Of a stretch of DNA of 26,984 nt, positions 22,001-26,984 are shown in pieces. The stretch is from a virus. Made by a program: the position numbers and the translations under genes. Within the stretch, counting starts at the first letter, position 1. Each line of letters begins with the position of its first letter. The notes beneath the pieces are model-generated. The model saw nothing but the letters and a program-made list of their open reading frames with translations, was not told where the DNA came from and did not search any database. Location: positions 1 through 26,984 of IMG/VR virus record IMGVR_UViG_3300034105_000862; one strand, 5' to 3'.

Positions 22001-24751
22001 AGCTTGTTCTTTTTCCCAATCATAGCTTTTCTCATCTTCAAGAACTCTTTTATGATAATCGTCTAACGAATCTATTTCAGAATCTATTTTTTCTGCTTTA
22101 GCCCCATCTATTTCTCGCAATAAAGGAGATATTAACTTGTCGTACTTATCCCAAATCTCATCAAGTTTTTCTTTATCATTAGGGTCTACTTTTTCTTTCT
22201 CTAATCTTTCTTGCTCTCTTAATCTTTCTACCTCTAATTCTTTTTTGTTTACAGTAAGTTCTGTAGGGGTTGGTTCACTATCAACAGCTTCTAAAGGGTC
22301 TTTTGATTTTTCAAAATCCTCTAAATTTTTAGTAGCTATAGCTTCCTTTACAATGTCATATACTGACGCTTTCTCGTTGGTAGTACCATCTGGATTTAAT
22401 TCTTTATTTAACTTATCTTCTGCTGCTTTGTAATACTTGCTCTGCTCTTCAGTAGATAGTCTTTCAAATTGTGCTCTAGCTCCATTAGAAACCAATTCCC
22501 CTTTTCTCTTGTTAGCAGCTATAAAATCTTCTGCATATCCATCAAGAATTTGAGTCTTCATATCATCACTCAACTTCTCATCAATCTTCACGTCTTGAGC
22601 CTTATTCTTTAACTCAACTATTTTTTTATTAATACCAACTATCTCCTTGTATTGGTCGTTAGATAAGCTCTGAATATCCCTAACTTGCTTTTTCAAAACA
22701 ACACCTAACTTATCAGTAGCTTTCTTGTGCTGGTCTTTTAAAGCGTCTCTAGTAGCTTGAGATAAAGTTTCATTGTCCATTAATTTCTCTAAACTAAGTA
22801 TTTGAGAAGACAACTTCATTCCTTTGGTATCAGATGTTATTTCGTACCCAATTTTAGCAGATATGGTAGGAACTGAATGCATTGCACCAACAAGTATTAA
22901 TGACGCGGCAGAAGCGTCAAAAGTGCCTTCAGTTATACTTCTATCTGGGTCAACACCACCAACTATATCTATTATGTTTTTAGATATGGTAACTCCATTC
23001 ATTACCGCTAGTCCATGCATTTGTTTGCCAAGTATTTGCTTACCTACCTCCTTATATGTTGCTGGTTTCTTTAATAACTGTTCAAGGGCAGCCTTAGCCA
23101 TTATCTCTTTTTGAGAGGCAGTGACATCTTTAATTACTCTTTGAAAATTTTTAAGCATTTGCCCATCAAAAGTAAATAATGCAAGATCAACAGCTCCTTT
23201 TGCGGCTGGAATACCATATAGTTGTAAGTCGCTATATTGTTTTTCACCCATCTCTTGTTGCTCTTTCATGCCTTCAAATGTTTCTCCAATAGAAGACTGA
23301 ACAACAGCTCCAACACCAACAGGTCCAGCTGCTATTAGACCAAGCATTGGTGCATTTTTAGCTATAACCTCATTAATAGCAAATCTACCAAAGCCACCAA
23401 TAGAATTTACATCTTCAACACCAGCAGATTTTTCAGATACAGACTCTATATACTCCGCTCCTTTTTTTAATTTTTCACTAGAGTATTTAGCTATTTTAGA
23501 TGCGATATCAAATGCAAAATCAAATTTGTGTATACCAATTCTATTTGCTATATTTTTCTCTAATGAAGCAAAGTAATCAGCTCCTCCTAAAATACCACTG
23601 CCTATGTGAAGTGAGGCAGATGTTAAATTTTTTAAGGTATTTGACAAGAATCCATAGTCCCTATTAAATGTGTCTATGTTTTCAGCTAAATTATTGTTTT
23701 TGGCTACAATGTTAGAGTGATTGTCCTTATCTTTAATAGCTTGTTTGTGAACATCTTCGTTGTACTTACTATCTATAAGGAATCGTGCTTGAATTTCTTT
23801 AGGAACTATTTGCCCCTTTGCTTTGTATTGAGCAAATATGTTTGCGTAGTTATTTACTTTTGATTGACTATCATCAGCTTCTTTTTGAGACATAACGCTA
23901 ATGTCTAATGCATTTTTAGCCTCTTTTGTAGATTGCTTATATTCACTTCCATACTTATTTTCAACAAGTTGTTTCAAGTCATTTCCATATCTATCTGGAA
24001 GATTCTCCATATAGTCATTTACTCTCGCCTGTACCTTGTCTCCAACCTTTTCTTTTACAGCCAATTCAAAAGCTCTCTCTTTGATTTTAGCAGGGTCGTA
24101 TGATGGTATTTGAATATTTTTATTTACAGTTTTTTGCTTTATAGCTTCCTTTACTAATTCTTGATGTTCTCTTTTTGCCTTATCAACAAACTTTTTAGAC
24201 CTATCAATATCAAATCTAAATGCCTCTGGAGCTTGTTCCACTTGTTCAATTCCTGGAATAACAGCAGATATACCTTGAGCATTTACATCAACTATTGTGT
24301 TCCATATATTTTTACCAAATGTAGCTGCTTTATTTATAAAACCAGTATCAGCAAAGTCGCTTATTACTTCCTGTTTAGCGTCTATCTTATCTTGCTCTGT
24401 TTTTTGTCTTATGGCAGACAAATCATTCTTAACCTTATCTACCCTGTATTGGTCATAAGATACTATTTTAGGTTTTCCAGCAGAAATAGCCGAAGCCACA
24501 GCTGGCTTTGGTTGATCTGTAACCAATGTATCGTACACACTTTTCGGTTGTGATTTTTGCCCCCACACTTTTTCTGGAGAAATAGGCTGAGAATTTGACT
24601 GAGAATCGTCTTTTTTTTTTACTTCAACTTCACTTCCAAATCTTTTTATAAAAGCGTCTTTCATTGCTAAAATCTCATCCTCGCTAGATCCAGATTGAGA
24701 CATTTGCATTGCGTTTTCATTTAGTTTTTTTAACTTATCTGGTTGTAACAT
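16037..24751 (-). CDS. giant 2904-aa virion/ejection-type protein (polyvalent-like)
   Basis: This single uninterrupted frame covers 8.7 kb. The N-terminus (MLQPDKLKKLNENAMQMSQS) leads to a polar linker with short PKSVYDT-like words. A hydrophobic Gly/Ala stretch at about 470-495 (APMLGLIAAGPVGVGAVV) follows. A long, charged, helical and linker-rich middle (about 630-1700) has repeated TPTEK-type hinges. A more globular C-terminal third carries hydrophobic segments at about 2310-2325 (QLVLTPVTMIGQVLG), 2405-2425 (LTAISDAAAILYGGIGLYG) and 2520-2540 (IAYFGMVGAIMFNAAKKLL). This fits proteins carried in the capsid and ejected, such as T7 gp16 and large polyvalent phage proteins. I see no virion RNA polymerase signature and no lysozyme-like motif that I can trust. 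Its start lies nine bases after the preceding gene. Confidence 0.7.
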   Translation of the reverse strand: MLQPDKLKKLNENAMQMSQSGSSEDEILAMKDAFIKRFGSEVEVKKKDDSQSNSQPISPEKVWGQKSQPKSVYDTLVTDQPKPAVASAISAGKPKIVSYDQYRVDKVKNDLSAIRQKTEQDKIDAKQEVISDFADTGFINKAATFGKNIWNTIVDVNAQGISAVIPGIEQVEQAPEAFRFDIDRSKKFVDKAKREHQELVKEAIKQKTVNKNIQIPSYDPAKIKERAFELAVKEKVGDKVQARVNDYMENLPDRYGNDLKQLVENKYGSEYKQSTKEAKNALDISVMSQKEADDSQSKVNNYANIFAQYKAKGQIVPKEIQARFLIDSKYNEDVHKQAIKDKDNHSNIVAKNNNLAENIDTFNRDYGFLSNTLKNLTSASLHIGSGILGGADYFASLEKNIANRIGIHKFDFAFDIASKIAKYSSEKLKKGAEYIESVSEKSAGVEDVNSIGGFGRFAINEVIAKNAPMLGLIAAGPVGVGAVVQSSIGETFEGMKEQQEMGEKQYSDLQLYGIPAAKGAVDLALFTFDGQMLKNFQRVIKDVTASQKEIMAKAALEQLLKKPATYKEVGKQILGKQMHGLAVMNGVTISKNIIDIVGGVDPDRSITEGTFDASAASLILVGAMHSVPTISAKIGYEITSDTKGMKLSSQILSLEKLMDNETLSQATRDALKDQHKKATDKLGVVLKKQVRDIQSLSNDQYKEIVGINKKIVELKNKAQDVKIDEKLSDDMKTQILDGYAEDFIAANKRKGELVSNGARAQFERLSTEEQSKYYKAAEDKLNKELNPDGTTNEKASVYDIVKEAIATKNLEDFEKSKDPLEAVDSEPTPTELTVNKKELEVERLREQERLEKEKVDPNDKEKLDEIWDKYDKLISPLLREIDGAKAEKIDSEIDSLDDYHKRVLEDEKSYDWEKEQANEYFADKRKYIERTLEISKRSLKEDPDSGFDKRSIELAEKALKELDEQENAKQKEELGIAEEPKTEVSPIELKEGEELIDTAKDKKGRTYTYTGVTSEKDGVKTTKFKFNRSDKSSEQRNDTGVDTDKVLDKYGYEIPEGEIPEGAEVIKIHEVREGTFRGEESIAATVTFKHPETGGTFKGEVNLKRKAKQTPTEKTQGTPDVISEPIDLEVPKPKVEDVTNKTDVELEDRYQELDEKGFKEFTDKERDEFNAIEKEQQKREWKSIVDAPINKVKDILIDLKNKLKEGKGVFVEKWEVNAATKAVDRYSNTSKLTDKEILKDFSDALKEDPTKRVDSAILFRESFNEASKRGLTMEDLLKEPIERFTRDGYSEETARNIVSKYLEPVLKGAKEEVTPTEKAKVAEVVEPKTAEVVEPTKQISDVEKGADLLESMTEEQRDNFIDDWYEDRIPRGDLPGGNKSIMLYEARKIAPKQEGKIKRVTIDNSFYLSNEAGFIVKVDGEVYGLSKYEDPDAVSEKQDSYGDPKEFVWAFTDLKTGETIETFESGVEGLVKEIRDNKKPVENKKEQLRKNVDEATKNLQDAYNAFKTLGFALDPTEKAKQDLKNQAVLNKAIIDYGVAKFKEKAFTVKEFVQDLKNNGIDIADKIAKDLYKRIEKAHLAFANLEQGTNSKKVKEKAKGDIEKAYDLGFKEAEAQAKDALSAQKEVLGIEKAEALSKQGKKFKEQKESIKQSIKDKIEKSKDAIKNINQIVAESLPLNKLSKVQVKSILNNAMKIFTYKDLNNGIENFVNHVDKVINDVEYQRQIQVKADLINEIKESISPKSLLKKSDANVKKTKITLKAKESLKTFLDGYSNIDFENLDIPELETIKEQIGDIVKNGKTERQHIENQDRIVKDQIERQIPSFLSEKYENRVEGRFDLAEQLSKGNYMIVDGKIYKPSDLEFVQNNMPGKQTGELIEVPVNKAEANNDFIKKGGFLKNLRDGKINKALFGGITGLIKRQNVGHSGIRATFQDLATDLKSMQFLDKHFITPLELFKNKQIVTYREFTEPFETLLRKSFGKSEKSHTSLFNIWESELKKKGSTIMNKKNEGTYEGKFLTQTDLKIELKREGKENYNIFENKSNSDVVQLYSELKDPMNVRKFLSDGHTIEDIKKIIDFVHNDPKLNDVANGNKSRGIQSLSDLYKNILPKVNETLDLNGHDTIGSKKYLSIEDHRLNEYSKARKAGNNKAEAEKIADEKTAVYAEVLKAFYGENVPEEVPYVPSAVEPTQEVDLDVLKQFEDFHNGNSTLLFGNLYGRKEGGSLVLRPFQDVFREYAQNSSRFIEGASSMKNVSNLFLGKANEKLLIKNLGSDWVNLAKNKSIGILTGKSEFDVMKKSDFGNKIGQWTTLKTGLQLVLTPVTMIGQVLGTPNFYMSLENLADRQRYRKIYTDSNLRGKYYKAILNSSLMDERINKSGHDVDSDMLRKMSNGKSAGVRELSSSLVSDGLILTAISDAAAILYGGIGLYGVEYERNFSEYKKTMSPKDADLKAERDAMIKLFAVAEKTQASSQEAFTGRYLKDPLAKALGLYSFQGPSIQMGSLAMEAYRDVKAGRVDKIDGLKKIAYFGMVGAIMFNAAKKLLPKDDDKVDATGGEFELANETFSDILNQFGILGKQVAILKDEILKSSFPKALGVPYDNSKEKVTDKILRVLGQESPAFGATVRTVKKVLDSDEQYSVYRQISAGIESVGLFPADKVNSIATRVTELFDTDFKWGDRVKILTGVMNETSMLKYKDKVEDIQKMSATPEIKGMNYKERIAYSKLKGQEAIDFKNSIEQENQLNFIERQMGILKENGIGYESEISRIKAEISRTKNSIVEDYIKPALELNESGDIEKAKKINEKFIDMMIDMEKNNPEMYANIENNIQTMIDNEANKKSSFVNDIKKAPIGRARAMAIYSRFGDLLDPKDDMLVSVNVLANAKLLDDVTVSAYKKLVSEQKLKERNK

Positions 24752-24760
24752 ATTTTGCTT

Positions 24761-26245
24761 TTATTTTATGATATTCCCTTCGGAATCAAATTGAATAATT
24801 TTTTTGTTTGTAGTTGGCTGTGCTTTAGTAGAATAACCAAGTTCTTTTTTTAATTGAGCATCAGAACGGCCAAGTTTGCTTAATACTTGAGCTTTTGCAG
24901 ATTCACCTAATGGCTGAACAATTACCTTTCTTGATTCTGCCAATGTAGCTGAAGAAACACCTAATTCATCAGCAATAGCTTCAAGGTCATCAAATCCCTT
25001 TGTTTGCATTAATGTCAGTCCTCTTTCTTTTTGCTCTTTAGTTAACTTAGTGCTTTTCCAGTCAACATATGTAATATTAGCCACCATCTTTCCTCTATTG
25101 TCGTACATTACAGATGTTACAAGTCCGTTAGATATTTTTCCTCTAGCTCCTCCTTTTCCAATTGGAACTGTTGATAATATAACTTGATTTTTCTTATCCG
25201 ACGGGTCGCTTACTGTAACTGCCAATCCATTTGCTCTTTTACCATATCCTTCAAATGATTGTGAAGGGTCGAATGAAGCTGGTATAAAAGTTGTTTTGTC
25301 ATTATTATTTCCACCACCAGACTTAGACAGTTGAGTCATTGACTTTTCTTCTGGATACATACCCAATACTTTGTTATAAGTATAGTTGTATAAATCTTGA
25401 TTTTCTTTTTCAGAAAAACCATCTACTTTAAAAACTACTGCTTTATTTCCAGGCAATGACCTTTGATAATCAGACCATAATTCAGCTTTTGTACTTCTAT
25501 CTCCAAGTAAATTAATTGCAGAGGCACTAACTCCACCTAAAAATCTTTCTGATTGTTCTGTTTGTGTAACAACAAATCCACCAGACGGTTTAGCTATTTT
25601 GTCTTGGTCTAAAACATCCTTTATTTTTTTTAATTCTACAGGAAGGTCAACTTTAAAAACTGGATTATATACTTTATCTACTATTTCTATAGGATTATCG
25701 GCGATTTGAGTTCCGTTTTCATCTGTATGATAATATGTTATTGTGCCATTTGAATTTTTAATGTATTTTATGTCCTTTAATATGTTTTTTTGAGCTTCTA
25801 TATTTATAGAATCTGGATTTAATTTTTTTTCATCTGCTAATTTAGCATATGCAGACGCTTTGTCTTGTATATGCTTAGCTGTTGAATTCATAGTTGCTAA
25901 AACTTGATTAGCATTTTCTGCATATTGATTAGCTTTTAAACTATTAGATTCTCCAGTAGCAACTTTATTTTGTTCTTCGTGAAGTCCATTTGCTAAGTCA
26001 TTTGTTATGGCTAAAGCAACATTATCGTAATTTTCATTATTAGACGAGGAGTATTTATCTAGTGATTTTAAATTCTTAACCTCATCAGAAATAGCTTTTG
26101 CTTTTGCAGCAGCCTTCTCTTGCTTTAGTTTTTCTTGTAATGCTTGTTGCGTTTGATATTTATCAATGGCTTCAGTTGTGATTTTACCGAAATCTACAAC
26201 TCCTCCTTCTACCGTAGCATATGCCCCTTGTTTTCCTATTGCCAT
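24761..26245 (-). CDS. internal virion protein candidate (gp15-like position)
   Basis: This 494-residue protein starts MAIGKQGAYATVEGGVVDFG. Residues of about 30-150 form a long A/K/E-rich helical region (QQALQEKLKQEKAAAKAKAI). Beta-rich parts follow (NGTITYYHTDENGTQ, GLAVTVSDPSDKKNQVIL), then a helical C-terminal tail. There are no cysteines or transmembrane segments. It lies between the small Gly/Ala-rich protein and the giant protein, separated by 0-9 bases, like the middle member of a T7-type internal core. The sequence itself does not identify a family, so the role is by context. Confidence 0.6.
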   Translation of the reverse strand: MAIGKQGAYATVEGGVVDFGKITTEAIDKYQTQQALQEKLKQEKAAAKAKAISDEVKNLKSLDKYSSSNNENYDNVALAITNDLANGLHEEQNKVATGESNSLKANQYAENANQVLATMNSTAKHIQDKASAYAKLADEKKLNPDSINIEAQKNILKDIKYIKNSNGTITYYHTDENGTQIADNPIEIVDKVYNPVFKVDLPVELKKIKDVLDQDKIAKPSGGFVVTQTEQSERFLGGVSASAINLLGDRSTKAELWSDYQRSLPGNKAVVFKVDGFSEKENQDLYNYTYNKVLGMYPEEKSMTQLSKSGGGNNNDKTTFIPASFDPSQSFEGYGKRANGLAVTVSDPSDKKNQVILSTVPIGKGGARGKISNGLVTSVMYDNRGKMVANITYVDWKSTKLTKEQKERGLTLMQTKGFDDLEAIADELGVSSATLAESRKVIVQPLGESAKAQVLSKLGRSDAQLKKELGYSTKAQPTTNKKIIQFDSEGNIIK

Positions 26246-26850
26246 TACTCTCCTATTTTTTTAATTGATGGATTGTATTTACTTTGCATTTGAGAAACGC
26301 TCATTCCAGAACTGCCTCCTGTTGGTGGTTTAGTTGTATCTTTGTCTCCTCCTGCATTAGCAGATACCGCAGCCATTCCAGATTGAGCAACTCCAGTAAT
26401 ACCAGCCCACATCATTTGGTTTCCTTGATTAACTTGAGAAGATAATGCCGCAACATCGCCTCTATACCTTTGCTCTTCAACTCCTTTGAGTTGCATATAA
26501 GCTTGTGCTTTTTGCTGGTCAAGTTCTTTTTGTTGTCTATCTAAGTCAGCGGCTATTTGTTGGTCTAGTTGTTGTTGTTCACCTTGAACTCTTCCAACGC
26601 CTCCAACTAATCCCCTAACACCAGCACCTTGCAATGCTTCAATATTTGAGGTTGCAGTTCTTTGAGATTCTTGTCTTTGTAGATCAGCCCCTAGTGTAGA
26701 CACCTGTGCATTTTCATAAGGATTCTGCCACTCTGGTAGTTTTAAATCATTTAGTGCGTCTTTTGCGGCACTTGCTTGTTGAGCGCCTTTTACAGCTTGT
26801 GCAGCAGATGCTACACCTCCTATAATCGCCATTGTTGTTGCTACTCCCAT
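26245..26850 (-). CDS. small virion/ejection protein candidate (gp14-like position)
   Basis: This 201-residue protein opens with a hydrophobic Gly/Ala segment, MGVATTMAIIGGVASAAQAV (about 1-20). A Q/A-rich coiled-coil-like body follows (QGEQQQLDQQIAADLDRQQK, about 90-110), with a second Gly/Ala segment near MMWAGITGVAQSGMAAVSAN (about 147-166) and a flexible end. This composition and size match phage proteins of the T7 gp14 type that enter the outer membrane during DNA ejection. Its stop shares a base with the next start, and its own start overlaps the upstream gene by ten bases. Family is inferred. Confidence 0.6.
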   Translation of the reverse strand: MGVATTMAIIGGVASAAQAVKGAQQASAAKDALNDLKLPEWQNPYENAQVSTLGADLQRQESQRTATSNIEALQGAGVRGLVGGVGRVQGEQQQLDQQIAADLDRQQKELDQQKAQAYMQLKGVEEQRYRGDVAALSSQVNQGNQMMWAGITGVAQSGMAAVSANAGGDKDTTKPPTGGSSGMSVSQMQSKYNPSIKKIGE

Positions 26851-26984
26851 GTACTTTTTATCATTTCAGTTGTATTACTTCCTCCTTTTTGGAAACCACA
26901 TTCAACATACTTGTTCATGAGGTTTTCGTTTTTTAAAGATGAATATATCACCTTTCTATTGTTTAAAAATGCTGTTCCACTAAG
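26841..26984 (-). CDS. 3' end of an unknown late protein (partial)
   Basis: The - strand frame is open from the window edge to TAG at 26841-26843 and gives 47 residues, ending GFQKGGSNTTEMIKSTWE. It overlaps the start of the next late gene (ATGGGAGTAG), as expected for an operon. The part seen is too short for a family. Confidence 0.55.
   Translation of the reverse strand, partial: LSGTAFLNNRKVIYSSLKNENLMNKYVECGFQKGGSNTTEMIKSTWE

Larger units (their letters stand above)
718..22286 (+). repeat. dispersed 12-base word TCACTATCAACA, seven copies, all on the + strand
   Basis: Exact copies lie at 718-729, 3112-3123, 5372-5383, 8873-8884, 11695-11706, 17607-17618 and 22275-22286. The base before each is A or T. 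In + strand genes it is read as both ITIN and SLST. In the - strand giant gene it is antisense (VDS). No copy of the reverse complement was found by eye. One near-copy (one mismatch) is at 1476-1487. The span given only covers the series. Confidence 0.8.

Noticed and set aside
718-22286. CRISPR array as the reason for the repeated 12-base word
   Set aside because: The copies are kilobases apart, too short for CRISPR repeats, and lie within genes.
24161-24553. 130-codon + strand ORF opposite the giant gene
   Set aside because: Antisense shadow: low-complexity, hydrophobic and cysteine-rich translation with no gene context. The same applies to the other + strand ORFs between 16227 and 23114.
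16037-24751. Virion RNA polymerase in the giant protein, as in some crAss-like or N4-like phages
   Set aside because: No DxDxD or T7-type polymerase motif was recognisable on reading the sequence.

Overview
The window is a piece of a double-stranded DNA phage genome (or prophage), most likely one infecting Bacteroidota, probably Flavobacteriia. The reasons are: tightly packed, AT-rich genes with ATGA/TAATG overlaps; starts preceded by A-rich stretches instead of Shine-Dalgarno sequences; several exact copies of the Bacteroidota -7 promoter box TAnnTTTG at plausible places; many very small phage-type ORFs; and recognisable phage replication and virion proteins. All three stop codons end genes, so the standard code applies. 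The host assignment is inference; no host gene is present.

Layout. (1) 1-2628 (+): a run of small unknown early proteins, including microproteins and short membrane peptides. (2) 2635-4184 (+): recombination module, with an ERF-type annealing protein and a FEN-family 5'-3' exonuclease. (3) 4185-5075: about 890 bases without a convincing gene. It holds two tRNA-like elements (intact acceptor, D- and T-arms but an oversized, non-canonical middle) and a chain of strong hairpins including a perfect three-way junction. This is the least explained part of the window. (4) 5076-8928 (+): SSB-like protein with acidic DSLPF tail, a terminator, an HTH protein, an HNH endonuclease, a replication initiator/loader-like protein with repeat units inside its gene (candidate origin), and a TTG-started primase-helicase. 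(5) 8938-15420 (+): small phage proteins, a DUF3310-like protein, a PD-(D/E)XK (T7 endonuclease I-like) nuclease, a T5 A1-like metallophosphoesterase with an N-terminal HTH, and a MazG-type nucleotide pyrophosphohydrolase. (6) 15427-15457: hairpin terminator between convergent transcription units. (7) 26984-15512 (-): late operon with the end of an unknown gene, 201-aa and 494-aa virion-type proteins, a giant 2904-aa protein, and last a ferritin with an apparently complete ferroxidase centre.

The + strand genes form an early/middle replication and nucleotide-metabolism programme: ERF, exonuclease, SSB, primase-helicase and resolvase-like nuclease would act together at the fork and in recombination. 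The - strand genes look like a DNA-ejection (internal virion protein) cassette, similar in order and size trend to T7 gp14-gp15-gp16, followed by ferritin.

Most notable: a phage ferritin attached to the ejection-protein operon; the tRNA-like/structured-RNA block; and a 12-base word, TCACTATCAACA, found seven times, always on the + strand, in different reading frames and even inside - strand genes, so it is selected or propagated at the DNA or RNA level.
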